The position numbers and the translations under genes were made by a program. Positions 1 through 10,152 of a stretch of 64,000 nucleotides of DNA are shown in pieces (the first letter of the stretch is position 1; every line of letters starts with the position of its first letter). This DNA is from Oxalobacter paraformigenes (lineage in GTDB: Bacteria; Pseudomonadota; Gammaproteobacteria; Burkholderiales; Burkholderiaceae_D). The stretch spans positions 993,786-1,057,785 of the forward strand of contig NZ_KI392031.1 of the NCBI RefSeq assembly GCF_000158475.2. Direction: 5' to 3'. The notes under the pieces were generated by a model. It was given only the letters and a program-made list of their open reading frames with translations, was not told the DNA's origin and searched no databases.

Positions 1-97
1 CAGCCTGTGGCGTCACACCGATTTTCCGGGCCAGCTCGGACTGGCTGATATTCAAACCGTGACGGCAGTCTTCAATTCTTTTGGCAATTTTATCCAT
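1..97 (-). CDS. XRE-family helix-turn-helix regulator, N-terminus only (cut by window edge)
   Basis: Reading leftward from an ATG at 97, the frame gives about 32 residues beginning MDKIAKRIEDCRHGLNISQS and continuing with a Q-S-E-L-A-R-K-I-G-V-T-P-Q-A stretch. This is the first two helices of a Cro/CI-type (XRE) DNA-binding domain, with the usual 'S-Q-x-x-L-A-x-x-I-G-V-T-P-Q' recognition region. The rest lies outside the window, so it cannot be said whether it is a short regulator, an antitoxin or a repressor with a C-terminal domain. No clear ribosome binding site precedes the ATG. It runs in the same direction as the rec genes, downstream of recD. Confidence 0.7.
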   Translation of the reverse strand, partial: MDKIAKRIEDCRHGLNISQSELARKIGVTPQA

Positions 98-231
98 GGA
101 AAACGGAACGGCTTTCGGGCGAAAGAGGGTTTATGAACATTTCCGTATATTGTATTACCAAACCGGACTCATCCATCAAAATAAAATGTAACCGTATTTT
201 ACAGAGGCCGCTTCCCTGTCGTCCTGGAAAA

Positions 232-2106
232 TCATGCCGAATGCAGGAATGCCGGTTTTCCCTTACGGATTGCCTCGCGCAATCTTTCCGGCAGGCCGGA
301 GTGCCGGACTGCGTTGTTTTTCAGGCTCTCCGCCAGAACGGTTTTCGGCGCCATCACCGCTATTTTTTCGCGTGCGCGGGTAATGCCGGTATAAACCAGT
401 TCCCGGCAAAGCACACGGGAAAACTGTGCGGGCAGCAAAAGGGCGACCGAATCGAATTCCGACCCCTGCGACTGATGAACGGTCATGGCAAAAGACGTTT
501 CATGTTCACCCAGACGGGAAGGGGACAACGCCCTGAACGTCCCGTCTTCTTTCGGGAAAAAAACCGCCAGACGGCCCGATGCATCGGGAAGCGCGATTCC
601 GACATCGCCATTGAAAAGCCTTAGCGCATAGTCGTTTCGCCGGATCATGACCGGTCTTCCGGCAAACCAGTCGGCACTGGCGGACTGGCCGGCACGCCCC
701 GTTTTCGACAGATGCGCGGCGATCAGGCGATTGACCGCCTTAACGCCGCAAGGCCCTTCCCGGACGGCGCACAGAATGCGGAAACGGCTGAACGCCCGGA
801 AAACCCGGACGGGATCATGCGGATGGTTTTCCAGGCAATCGAAATAATCCCGGTAAGCCGTCACAAGCGTCGTTTCCAGACGCGATGCAACTTCCGTATC
901 GGCCGTATCGAACCAGACAACCGAAGCATCCTTTCCGGAACAGAGAAAATCCAGCGCTTCCTCACTCCGGCGCATCCGGATATCGGCCGCCAGTTTGCCG
1001 ATACCCGAATCCTCACTGAACCGGTAATTGCGCGTCAGCCAGACGACCCGGTTTTCCAGCGGCGTCGCCTGTCCGGACGGGGACGAAAGCGACGGGGGAG
1101 GGCGCAAACCCGTCAGTTTTTCCAGATCGGCAAGGCAGGCTTCGGAAAACACCCGCTTTCCGCTCAGTTCCGAAAAAACCGACCCCGCTTCCACGGCAGC
1201 CAGCTGATCCTTGTCGCCCAGCAAAATCACTCTGGCATGGGCAGGCAGGGCAGCGAAAAGCCGGGACGCCATTGCCAGATCGAGCATTGACGCTTCATCG
1301 ACAATCAGGGTATCCAGCGGAAGCGGATTTGTCGCATGGAACCGCACGCTTCCCCTGTCGCCCGTCATGCCCAAAAGCCGGTGGACTGTCCGCGCTTCTT
1401 TCGGGATCAGCGGCTGCATGTGAAGCGGGAAAAGAGAAGAGCGCTGCGAAATGGCCTCCAGCATGCGCATGGCGGCTTTCCCGGTCGGCGCGGCCAGCAC
1501 GATCCGGTTTTCCGGATCGGTTTCCAAAAGACAGGCCAGAAGCGAAGCGACTGTGGTGGTTTTGCCGGTTCCCGGGCCGCCCGACACGATCAGGAACGGT
1601 TCCCGCAAGGCCAGCGCGACAGCGGCCTTTTGCCAGTCGAACGGTTTTCCTTTTCCGGAGGGAAACAGGATATCCAGCAGGGGACGGATGAGCGCGGCAT
1701 CGACTTTGCCCGGAACGTTCCGGGCCGCGATGCATTCCGCCAGAGCGCGTTCATAATCGAAATAACGGTGCAGATACAGGCGCTCGTCGCCGTCCAGAAT
1801 CAGGGGAGCGTTTCCGGGATCGGCGGCTTCAGCGACGACGCCGGACGCCAGCAATGTTTCCCGGATGCTTTCGGGTGATACCCCTTCCCCGGAACCGGCC
1901 AGTTCTGCCAGCGCCAGACAGGCGTTTCCGGAAGAAACGGCCAGACTGACGCGATACGCCGCCTCCTTGAGCAGCGCTTCGCCCGGCCTGTCCAGAGGAG
2001 AAGCGGCCTTTTTTCCGCGGCTTTCCCGCGCCCAGGCCAGCACGTATTCGGAAAAGGCGCGGGCAAGCGTCTGTTCGGGCGTTTCGGAAAAAACCGCTTG
2101 CTTCAT
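232..2106 (-). CDS. recD: RecBCD enzyme subunit RecD (exodeoxyribonuclease V alpha chain)
   Basis: The 624-residue product is close to the usual RecD length. It is the fast 5'-3' helicase motor of the RecBCD complex, which resects double-strand breaks before RecA loading. A Walker A loop GGPGTGKTTT lies near residues 176-185, followed by VDEASMLD (Walker B), GDKDQLAAVEAG, and late helicase motifs TVHQSQGSEF and YTGITRARE of superfamily 1B. The frame is open much further upstream, but the start is the ATG at 2106: it overlaps the recB stop as ATGA and gives the natural RecD N-terminus (MKQAVFSETPEQ). It is the last gene of the recC-recB-recD operon and is translationally coupled to recB. Confidence 0.95.
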   Translation of the reverse strand: MKQAVFSETPEQTLARAFSEYVLAWARESRGKKAASPLDRPGEALLKEAAYRVSLAVSSGNACLALAELAGSGEGVSPESIRETLLASGVVAEAADPGNAPLILDGDERLYLHRYFDYERALAECIAARNVPGKVDAALIRPLLDILFPSGKGKPFDWQKAAVALALREPFLIVSGGPGTGKTTTVASLLACLLETDPENRIVLAAPTGKAAMRMLEAISQRSSLFPLHMQPLIPKEARTVHRLLGMTGDRGSVRFHATNPLPLDTLIVDEASMLDLAMASRLFAALPAHARVILLGDKDQLAAVEAGSVFSELSGKRVFSEACLADLEKLTGLRPPPSLSSPSGQATPLENRVVWLTRNYRFSEDSGIGKLAADIRMRRSEEALDFLCSGKDASVVWFDTADTEVASRLETTLVTAYRDYFDCLENHPHDPVRVFRAFSRFRILCAVREGPCGVKAVNRLIAAHLSKTGRAGQSASADWFAGRPVMIRRNDYALRLFNGDVGIALPDASGRLAVFFPKEDGTFRALSPSRLGEHETSFAMTVHQSQGSEFDSVALLLPAQFSRVLCRELVYTGITRAREKIAVMAPKTVLAESLKNNAVRHSGLPERLREAIRKGKPAFLHSA

Positions 2107-5100
2107 GCGTGTTTCCCTCCATCGGCAAAACCGGGCTGTTTCAACAGCCTGTCGATCGCTTCGACGGTTTCCTGTCCGGGTTTGTGAAAGAAGACGCCGG
2201 AAGGCGTGCCGTCCCCGTTTTTCCAGTCCGGACGGACGCCGCGCACGAAGAGATAGAACACGCCGCCGAAATGCCGTCCGTAATCGTAATCCGGCAGGCG
2301 ACCCGACAAATACCGGTGGAGCGCTACCGTGTAAAGCAGATATTGCCAGTGATAACCGTGTTCCGCCATTTCCGTTTCGATACGGGCAATTCCGTAGTCT
2401 TCCGGACGGTATCCCAGATGGTTCGACTTCCAGTCCAGAAGGTAAAAGCGGCCATCCATTTCGAAAACCAGATCGACAAACCCGTTCAGATAAGCTGTCA
2501 TGTCGTCGAAAGCCAGTTCTGGAACGGCATAGCCGGACTTTTTGACCAGCCGGTTCAGCCGTTTTGCCGAAAGCCTCGCCGCCGCCAGACAGAAGGGCCA
2601 TTCGGTCAGCCGGCGTCCGTTCCCCACGTTTCCCAGACAGATGCCGTCCGGAAGCGGTGTCGCCATGACGTCACCCAGCATCTTTAAGGCCCTGCCTTTC
2701 AGCACAGCCTGTCCTTCTTCCGCACCGGACAAAAGCTTCCCGCCGACACGCTGCGGAAACTGCTTCAGCGCGCTTTCGACCGCCTTTTCCCAGGTCGATT
2801 CATCGGTAAAATCGGCGTTTTCGAATACCGCATGCAGACAGCTTCCTGCATACGTCCCCTTCGGAAAAAGCAGGATATCGTTTGCCGGAAGCGCCTCAGG
2901 CCGGTTTTCGGACAGGCCGGACAATCCGGCAAAAAGCGCACGCTCGTCGTGGTCGCCAGTTTCCGTGTCATCGACCGCATTGCGCATCAGGCCGCTGAAA
3001 CTGTTCATGCGCCAGCCGGTTCCGACCGTTTTGTCAAACCTCGCCGCCGTCAGGAGAGTGGCTGTTTCATCGCTTGCATCCACCGTAGCGCCCACGCTAT
3101 CCGGCAAGGCGGTGACGGCAATATGGGGGCATCGGGATGCCAGCGATTCCCAGGCGCTTCCGATCTGTTCCGGTTCCGGGAGCAAAACCGTTTCCTCTTT
3201 TTTCCCGTCTTTTGCCGCCAGCCAGTCGGGAGGGGCGAACCCGTCGCCCGCCACCAGCCAGTTCAACAGGCTTTTGCGCGATTCGGTCGTCGTTTTCGTT
3301 TCGCTTTCGCCCCGGCGCGTCACCCGGACGTAACAGCCCGCCACCAGATAACAGCGGTACACCGCACGCGTCAACGCCACGTAAATCAGCCGCATGTCTT
3401 CCGCAGCCCGTTCCAGCGCGGCATTTTTCCGGACGGTTTCCTGTTCGTCATCCGCCAGTTTGCGGTAATCGACAACCGTTGCATGGCCTTCATGGTATTC
3501 CAGGCCTTCGCCCGTCTCATTGCCGCGCCTCGGAAAATTGTCCCAGAGCAGCGGGCAGAAAACGAAGGGGAATTCCAGCCCCTTGGAACGGTGCAGCGTC
3601 ATGACCTGAACGAGATGGCGGTCTGTCTCCAGTCGCAATTCTTCCTCTTCGGCCTTCTTTTTGCCTTCGCGCCTCTCGGCATACCAGCGCATCAGGGAAT
3701 CCGGCGCGTTTTCCGTCCCGGATTCGCGGCCGACGAGTTCGAGAAGATGCATCAGATTCGTCAGGCGGCGCTCGCCGTCGGCAAACGCCAGAAGGCGGGA
3801 AACGACGCCTTCGCGATGGATCAGCCACCGCAAGGCACAAGCGGCCCCATTTTCCCGCCATGCCCGGCGGTACTGGCCGAACCGCCCGATCCAGCCGGAC
3901 AGGGCCGCCTCGTCGCCGGCCAGCGCTTCGATCGCGCCGGCATCCAGTCCGATCATTTCAGTGGACACCGCCGCCATCAGGAGCGACTCGTCGTCCGGCG
4001 TCAGCATGGCAAAAAGAAGGCATTCCAGTTCCCGCGCTTCGCGCGACTGGAAAACACTTTCCTGCGAAAGCGACACGCTGCCGATGCCACGCCGCGCCAG
4101 CGCCTGCCTGACCATCGCCGCTTCGCGATGGCTGCGCACCAATACGGCGACATCCCCGGCCCCGGCAGGCCGTCCGCCAATCGCCAGTTTGCCGGCCTTG
4201 CCCGCGTTGATCAGCCGGGCGACTTCATCGGCCATCGCTTCCAGCGCCTGTTTCCGGGCGGCAGACCGTTTTAGCCATTCGCCGTTTTCCTGCCCCAGCA
4301 TCCAGACACACAAGGCAGGGAAAGGGCCCGGACCGTCGCCGGATTCATCCGTCAGAACAGGCAATTCCCGTTTGCCGGGCCGGACCGGCACAAAATCGAG
4401 CCCATCCTGCAAGAAAGCCCGTTTATTGACGGAAAAGAGCGTATTGCAGGCTGCAATCAGTTCCGGAACCGAACGATGGTTTTCCGCCAGCGAATAGCGG
4501 GCGAGGGCATCCAGATTTTCCCGCGCGGCAAAATAGGTATGGAGATCGGCATTCCGAAAACTGTAGATCGCCTGTTTCGGATCGCCCACCAGAAAAACAG
4601 GCGACTCCGGTTCGCGGTAAACTGCTGAAAAAATCGCATACTGGAGCGGATCGGTATCCTGGAATTCGTCGATCAGGGCAGCGGGAAACTGCATCCGCAC
4701 CGCTTCGGCCAGCCAGGGCATACCGGGATCGTTCAGGGCCTCGTATAGATTCGCCAGCATATCGTCGAAAGCGATCGTGCGCCGCTCGCGTTTTTTTTCT
4801 TTCAGCGAGACCGTCGCTTCCGCGAGAAAGCGCTTTAACAAACCGTAACGCGCCGCTTCCAGCGCGTTTTCCCGTTTCCGGCAGGTTTCGATCAGCCGGT
4901 CGGCCATGCCGAAAAACGGATGCCGGGGCACGGTCTGGCCTTTTTTCGTGCTGCCGGATAACCGGGTGTCCGCCATCAGTTCCGTTTTGGCCGTATTGCC
5001 GATCATCGCGAACGCGTTGCCTGCCGCGAAAAAACGGTCGAAAGCGCGGGCGGCGCTTTCGATTGCCGGAGCCTTGTACCGGTTGCGGTAGAGGACATTG

Positions 5101-5864
5101 CGCTCTGCCGCGTCCTTCAAAAGGGCCTTGACCGTTTCCTTTTCGGACGTCCAGCAACTTGCCGCCATATGGAAAGTGGCTTCCAGCTTCCCGCTGCCGT
5201 CTTCGGCCGCTTCCGGCGCTTCCGGCGCCGTCTCCGGCCATTTCACCGTCGCCAGCGGCCTGGCCAGATGGCGTCTTAACAGGGCTTCCAGCCTGTCGGG
5301 CGTGAAACGCTTTTTTTCCAGCCACGCCGACAAGGCGGGAGAAAGACGGCCCCCGGCAACATGCCTGCGCCAGAAATCGTTGACGGCTTCCCGCACCAGT
5401 TCCGAATCGTCCGCTTCCGCCTTCACCGAAAAAGCCTGCCCGGAAGAAAAGGCCGACAGGGCCAGCGCGCGCTGGCAGAAACTGTGGATCGTAAAGATCG
5501 CCGCCTGATCGAAAGACTGGAAAGCCAGCCGGAGCAGGGCGGTCATCTCCTGCGGATCGTCCCCCGCGGCCATCCTTTTTTCCAGCAGCTTTTCAACAAA
5601 GCCGTCATCCGTATCCGCGGCACGGCCTTCGAGATACGCCAGCGCCCGGCCGATCCGGCTCCGGATGCGGTCGCGCAATTCATCTGTTGCCGCCCGCGTG
5701 AAGGTGACCACCAGAATTTCCCTAACTTCCCGCTTTTTTTCCAGCAACAGCCTCAGATAAAGGCCGCCGATATTCCAGGTTTTTCCCGTTCCGGCCGAGG
5801 CCTCGATCAGCCTCCACCCGTAAAGCGGGCAGGAAAACACGTCGAATTCATTCACCGGTTTCAC
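2103..5864 (-). CDS. recB: RecBCD enzyme subunit RecB (helicase-nuclease, exodeoxyribonuclease V beta chain)
   Basis: The 1253-residue product is slightly longer than enterobacterial RecB. It combines a 3'-5' superfamily 1A helicase with the single nuclease domain of RecBCD. The Walker A loop ASAGTGKTW is near residues 22-30, and the UvrD-like motifs DEFQDTDPLQYAIF, GDPKQAIYSFR and VMTLHRSKGLEFPFVF follow. The C-terminal RecB nuclease motif LLDWKSNHLGY is near 1142-1152, with the metal-binding Asp and catalytic Lys both present, so the enzyme looks fully active. The start overlaps the recC stop by 17 bases and the end overlaps recD by 4, indicating tight coupling. Confidence 0.96.
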   Translation of the reverse strand: MKPVNEFDVFSCPLYGWRLIEASAGTGKTWNIGGLYLRLLLEKKREVREILVVTFTRAATDELRDRIRSRIGRALAYLEGRAADTDDGFVEKLLEKRMAAGDDPQEMTALLRLAFQSFDQAAIFTIHSFCQRALALSAFSSGQAFSVKAEADDSELVREAVNDFWRRHVAGGRLSPALSAWLEKKRFTPDRLEALLRRHLARPLATVKWPETAPEAPEAAEDGSGKLEATFHMAASCWTSEKETVKALLKDAAERNVLYRNRYKAPAIESAARAFDRFFAAGNAFAMIGNTAKTELMADTRLSGSTKKGQTVPRHPFFGMADRLIETCRKRENALEAARYGLLKRFLAEATVSLKEKKRERRTIAFDDMLANLYEALNDPGMPWLAEAVRMQFPAALIDEFQDTDPLQYAIFSAVYREPESPVFLVGDPKQAIYSFRNADLHTYFAARENLDALARYSLAENHRSVPELIAACNTLFSVNKRAFLQDGLDFVPVRPGKRELPVLTDESGDGPGPFPALCVWMLGQENGEWLKRSAARKQALEAMADEVARLINAGKAGKLAIGGRPAGAGDVAVLVRSHREAAMVRQALARRGIGSVSLSQESVFQSREARELECLLFAMLTPDDESLLMAAVSTEMIGLDAGAIEALAGDEAALSGWIGRFGQYRRAWRENGAACALRWLIHREGVVSRLLAFADGERRLTNLMHLLELVGRESGTENAPDSLMRWYAERREGKKKAEEEELRLETDRHLVQVMTLHRSKGLEFPFVFCPLLWDNFPRRGNETGEGLEYHEGHATVVDYRKLADDEQETVRKNAALERAAEDMRLIYVALTRAVYRCYLVAGCYVRVTRRGESETKTTTESRKSLLNWLVAGDGFAPPDWLAAKDGKKEETVLLPEPEQIGSAWESLASRCPHIAVTALPDSVGATVDASDETATLLTAARFDKTVGTGWRMNSFSGLMRNAVDDTETGDHDERALFAGLSGLSENRPEALPANDILLFPKGTYAGSCLHAVFENADFTDESTWEKAVESALKQFPQRVGGKLLSGAEEGQAVLKGRALKMLGDVMATPLPDGICLGNVGNGRRLTEWPFCLAAARLSAKRLNRLVKKSGYAVPELAFDDMTAYLNGFVDLVFEMDGRFYLLDWKSNHLGYRPEDYGIARIETEMAEHGYHWQYLLYTVALHRYLSGRLPDYDYGRHFGGVFYLFVRGVRPDWKNGDGTPSGVFFHKPGQETVEAIDRLLKQPGFADGGKHA

Positions 5865-8800
5865 GGACGCCTCCTTTCATATGCGCAAGGAGCGGGCCGA
5901 ATACCCGGTTCGCCAGAGCGGCGAAATCCGCGTCCAGCGGTTCTCTTACGCCGCGCATCGCCAGCCAGTTGAATGCGTCGGCGCTTTCCCCGCGGCGGCT
6001 GCCGTCTGCCGGCCGCCATATGCCGTTCGCCTTTCCGGCGTGCCCGCCGCTCTGGACGAATTCCCAGGCCGAACGCGGGAAAAAATGCAGCGGCCGGTTC
6101 AGCCCCGTCCGGTAAATATCCATCAGATCCCGCAAAACCGCTCTGGCCCGGCCATACGGTTCCAGTACCGTTTTGCCGTCCCGGAAATGCCAGACCGAAG
6201 ACAGCGCCACTCCCTCCGGCGCGCAAGCGTTCAAAAACAGGTGTTCGATCCAGGCGGCCAGATAATCCCGGGGCGCGCCCTCGTCATACCGGTAGCGGAT
6301 CAGGCCGGTTTTCCGCACGTCGCTCAAGGAACCGGAAAGCCGCCAGATTTCCCCGCCGAGATCGAACTCCAGCGTACGGCTGACCGGCGCGACGAATCCG
6401 GTTTTCAGGTCGGCCGACAGCGCTTGCGCAAAAGCCGACAACTCCATCAGCTCGCTCTGGCGCTGTTGGGCGCCCATGGCCCCGGCGGGAAATTCATTGC
6501 CGGCGGCGGCCGACCGCGCGATATCTTCCGGCGCCATCCCGTCCAGATAAAGCGGCAAAAGCCGGTCGGCCAGCCTCCGCCTTGCCGTTCTGTCCACCGT
6601 AAAAGGTTCATCAGAAGCCAGTTCTTTTTCCTTGCGCGGGAAGTCGAGACCGAGCCGCGAACGCATCAGATAACGGTTCGGATGGCAGAAAAACCGGATC
6701 AGATCATCGAGAAGAACGTCTCGCCATGACGCGTCCGGGAAAGCCAGCGGCGCCCTGAAAAAAGGCGTTCCCGCAGCCAGTTCATCCCCGATGTCATTAT
6801 CCAATCCATCTTCTGAAGTATCGTATTCAAGTTCTTCTTTTATATTGATTTTTTCTTTTTTCAAATTCAGCGCATCGCACAGGTCGGAACGGAAACTGAC
6901 CATTCTTTCATCCGCGCGGCCATTGAAATAGTCGGGTGAAAAAGGCTGGAGCGGGTGTTCGACAAGCAGCTTTTCCCGTGCCGCAAGGCGGGCTTCCCCG
7001 TCCGTTTTTTCCGCCAGCGCCGGTTCCAGCACCTCCAGCAGTTCGGCAATCAGGATGGAAGGCGGTTTCGGGGAATTGTCGCGGATATTTCTGCCCGTAC
7101 AACTCAGATAAAGGCTTTTTCCGGCGGACAGGACGAGATCGAGAAAAACGTTCTTGTCGGTCTCGTGCGGCAAGCAGTCGCCTTTTCGGGGAGCGAGCCG
7201 GATCAGGTCGAATTCCTGCTGCCGTACCTCGGCCGGGTACACGCCATCGTCCAGTCCGATGACATACACATGCCCGAAAGGCAAATTGCGCAAACTGTCC
7301 ATCGGCGCAAACGTCACGACGCCGGCCGGCACGCTGCCCTGTCCGGCGCCTTCCAGCGCCCGTTCCAGCGCATGGCGGGCGATGATGAAGCCGGTCTCGA
7401 ACGCTTCTCCGGCCTGTGTCATGGCGTCACGCAGGCCGGCAATCCGCATCCGGACTTCCCGGTCGGCCTCCAGCGTTTCAGGCGTCACCGTGACGAACGC
7501 ATCGAGTATGCCATGCCAGGTCTGCCACCAGCCGGCGGCCGTTTTCGGATGCGACAGATCGCGTTTCAGCTGCCGCACGGCTTCGACAAAGCGCCACAAT
7601 TGCCCCAGCCCGGCCGCCTGCGTGCCGGCAGCATGGCCGGCCGGCAGCCGGTCGGCAAAAGGCACGCGCCTGCCGTCGGGCAAGGCGTAAGCGAGAAACA
7701 GCCTGTGCAGGCCGTCATGGAAACTGTGGCCGTCTTCTTCCGGCAAACCGAACTCGCGCTTGTGCGCGCCATCGATTGCCCAGCAAATGCCGGCGTCGCC
7801 CAGCCAGCCGCGAATTTTGTCCAGATCGCCCCCGAAGCCGAAAGTGGCCCCGATTTCAGGCAACATCAGCACATCGATCACTCCGGCGGCGGTAAAACGC
7901 GACGACGCCAGCGCCAGCAAATCGAGCAGGGCGCGCGACACCGGGTTGATGCGGCTGTCTTTCCGGCCGGTAATGACATAGGGAATTTGGGGAGCGGAAC
8001 GGTTGTGACTGAAAACCGCCTCGATCATCGGCGCTATCTCGTCGAGATCGGGCGACACGACCAGAATATCGCCGGGGCCGGGCGGATCGCCGGAAGCAAA
8101 CCGCCTCAAAAGCTGGTCGTGCAGGATTTCGATTTCCCGCGTCCGCGAATGCGCCAGATGAATTTCCAGACTGCCATCCCTCCCCAGATGCGAAAGGGAA
8201 CCCGCTTCCAGCTCCGTCAGATCCAGTATCGCATCCTGCAAACGCGACAGAAGCGTTTCGGGCCTTGCCCGTTCCGCACAGGAAATGAACCCGTCGTTTT
8301 CACGGCCGACCGGTTCCAGCCGCGCCAGCAGCGATTCGAGCGAAGCCCGGCTCTCTTTTCCCCAGGAAGCGAGCAAACGGTTCCCGGTTTCGTGATACAG
8401 GTCTTTCTGGCGCTTCGAGAGCCAGGCCAGCCGCCGGGAATCGACGATTTCGAACCAGTATTCACGGCAGGGATTGACGACATACAACTCGATATCCATC
8501 CACCGGCCAAGGCGATTCAATATCCCGACATGGTACGGCGCAACCGACGGTTCAAGGAAAAGATGGACACGCTCCGGCAAACGGGCAGCCATCTCTTCAC
8601 CCCCGGTTTCCAGCATTTTCAGGAACCGTTCCGCCGGCTCTTCTTCAAGCGTCCCCGTCTCTTCAGCGATCTTCCGCCACAATGCCGCCTGCCATGCCTG
8701 ATCCTCCCCGGCAACCGCCTGTTTCGGATGGCCTTTGCGGACGATTTCCACCGTTTCGCCTTTCGACCAGGCGGCAAGCCATTCCGGGCGGGAGAGAACG

Positions 8801-9204
8801 TACTGTTCGAAAAGCGAGGCGATCCGGCAAGCCAGATCGAAACGCATGATCTCGTCGCACCGCGACAGGTAGCCTGCAATCCGGGGATAGGGGGCGGCAA
8901 AACCCGGTTCTTCCAGAAGCCGCAAAATCCGCCATGACAGCACGCTGGACGAAAAAGGCGAGGTTTCCGGCACCTCGACGAATTTCCCGATTTGCCGCCA
9001 GAGCCACTGGGCCAGAAAGGAAAATTCCACCCCGGCGCAAACGCCAGCCGTATCGGCTATCGCCAGCATCAGTTTCCGTTTGATGGCCGCACTTGGCACG
9101 ATCACCTGTTCCGCTGTGAAAACCGTTGCCGGACGTTTTGCCAGATTCTCGCAAAACGTCTGCAACAGGACATCGAAACGGTTGGACAGGTTCAGGTTCA
9201 GCAT
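5848..9204 (-). CDS. recC: RecBCD enzyme subunit RecC (exodeoxyribonuclease V gamma chain)
   Basis: RecC is a dead-helicase scaffold that splits the duplex and scans for Chi. The start chosen is the ATG at 9204, giving 1118 residues beginning MLNLNLSNRFDVLLQTF, essentially the length of E. coli RecC. The frame stays open to 9486, but that extra stretch has no RecC character. Typical family segments include VPSAAIKRKLMLAIAD near the N-terminus, FFLARPLAF-like helicase-fold segments and DSLRNLPFGHVYVIGLDDG, where SF1 helicases have their ATPase site but RecC does not. It is the first gene of the recCBD operon. Whether a Chi-like site is recognised, and which, cannot be read from the sequence. 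Confidence 0.94.
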   Translation of the reverse strand: MLNLNLSNRFDVLLQTFCENLAKRPATVFTAEQVIVPSAAIKRKLMLAIADTAGVCAGVEFSFLAQWLWRQIGKFVEVPETSPFSSSVLSWRILRLLEEPGFAAPYPRIAGYLSRCDEIMRFDLACRIASLFEQYVLSRPEWLAAWSKGETVEIVRKGHPKQAVAGEDQAWQAALWRKIAEETGTLEEEPAERFLKMLETGGEEMAARLPERVHLFLEPSVAPYHVGILNRLGRWMDIELYVVNPCREYWFEIVDSRRLAWLSKRQKDLYHETGNRLLASWGKESRASLESLLARLEPVGRENDGFISCAERARPETLLSRLQDAILDLTELEAGSLSHLGRDGSLEIHLAHSRTREIEILHDQLLRRFASGDPPGPGDILVVSPDLDEIAPMIEAVFSHNRSAPQIPYVITGRKDSRINPVSRALLDLLALASSRFTAAGVIDVLMLPEIGATFGFGGDLDKIRGWLGDAGICWAIDGAHKREFGLPEEDGHSFHDGLHRLFLAYALPDGRRVPFADRLPAGHAAGTQAAGLGQLWRFVEAVRQLKRDLSHPKTAAGWWQTWHGILDAFVTVTPETLEADREVRMRIAGLRDAMTQAGEAFETGFIIARHALERALEGAGQGSVPAGVVTFAPMDSLRNLPFGHVYVIGLDDGVYPAEVRQQEFDLIRLAPRKGDCLPHETDKNVFLDLVLSAGKSLYLSCTGRNIRDNSPKPPSILIAELLEVLEPALAEKTDGEARLAAREKLLVEHPLQPFSPDYFNGRADERMVSFRSDLCDALNLKKEKINIKEELEYDTSEDGLDNDIGDELAAGTPFFRAPLAFPDASWRDVLLDDLIRFFCHPNRYLMRSRLGLDFPRKEKELASDEPFTVDRTARRRLADRLLPLYLDGMAPEDIARSAAAGNEFPAGAMGAQQRQSELMELSAFAQALSADLKTGFVAPVSRTLEFDLGGEIWRLSGSLSDVRKTGLIRYRYDEGAPRDYLAAWIEHLFLNACAPEGVALSSVWHFRDGKTVLEPYGRARAVLRDLMDIYRTGLNRPLHFFPRSAWEFVQSGGHAGKANGIWRPADGSRRGESADAFNWLAMRGVREPLDADFAALANRVFGPLLAHMKGGVRETGE

Positions 9205-10152
9205 GCCATGAAATGAAAACCGGACAGTCACCGGCAAAAAGCGTATCTTAAGCCATAATGGAATGCTGTAGCGTATGGTTCGGGGACAAATCGTGCCGGA
9301 TTGTACCATCGCAAGCGAACATGGCATGAAATCGGGGCAAAAGAGGGCCTTGGCCCTCCCGGAAAAAGACCGTTTTACCCGGCGCCCGGCTGCCTCCGCC
9401 AAACGGCACAGGTATTGCAAAGCCACCAACCGTTCCGCAAAATCCCTGAAAACCGCCACGCTTTTTCCGGGAGGCAAGCGGAACAAGGCCAGCTTTCTGG
9501 CGTCGCCAATCCATGCTCCGGACGCGAAAACGGAAACAGACGCCGGAAAAAGAAAAGGCGATTTTTAACGTCAGGAGCCGTACCGCCCGTCCTTACCGGA
9601 GAACCGGCCGCAGGGAGAAGAGGGAACCGGCAAGCCGGCCAAATCGTATCGCAGAAAAGGACGTTTGCGATTCACCGCTTTCCGGAAAGTGAATCGCCAA
9701 AGCGGAAATCGCTTTCCTGTCCGGCTGTACCGTTCCCATGACATCGCTTTTGGCCGTTCCTTTTGCCGGGATGGCCGGACAGCTTCAGGCGCGTCATTTC
9801 GCCGGGGTATGCGCAGCAGAGCGGAAGCGTTCCGGCCCGGACTTCAGCGGGCAATCCGGCAAGGGCGGCCAAACCGCCGGAAAAAACGGCCCCTTGCAAG
9901 CTGAACGAAAACCGTCCCTCCAAAAAGGGAAAAAACGGGAAAAAGCCTGCCGAAAAGGGCATTCCGGAAGCGGGAATGCTCCAAAATCCTGAAAACAGGC
10001 GGAAAAACGGAAAAAACGGCCATAAAAACACCCGATCGCCTTACCCCGATCGTTTGCGAAGTGGTAAGGTAACGTTCTTTCGTTTTTGTAGCGATCCCTG
10101 ACCGGTTTTTCCCGTGAACAAAACCGTCCGGATTTGCCGTATCTGACCCACC
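9205..10152. other. Gene-less interval between recC and the AEC permease (about 950 bp)
   Basis: No convincing gene, RNA or repeat is visible. Several frames are open, but their translations are low-complexity (Gly/Phe/Pro- or Arg/Lys-rich) and follow the GGAAAAACGG-like composition of the region. The recC promoter must lie just right of 9204 on the minus strand. A TAAGAT-like -10 near 9246-9251 is the best candidate, without a good -35. Confidence 0.4.

Noticed and set aside
6955-8937. Long plus-strand frame over recC
   Set aside because: Antisense shadow of recC with Arg/Gln/Phe-rich sequence and no family similarity. The same applies to the plus-strand frame at 2832-4274 over recB.
9672-10031. 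Minus-strand 119-residue small protein in the recC-AEC gap
   Set aside because: Phe/Gly/Pro low-complexity sequence without ribosome binding site or similarity; it reflects the repeated GGAAAA-like strings of the gap.
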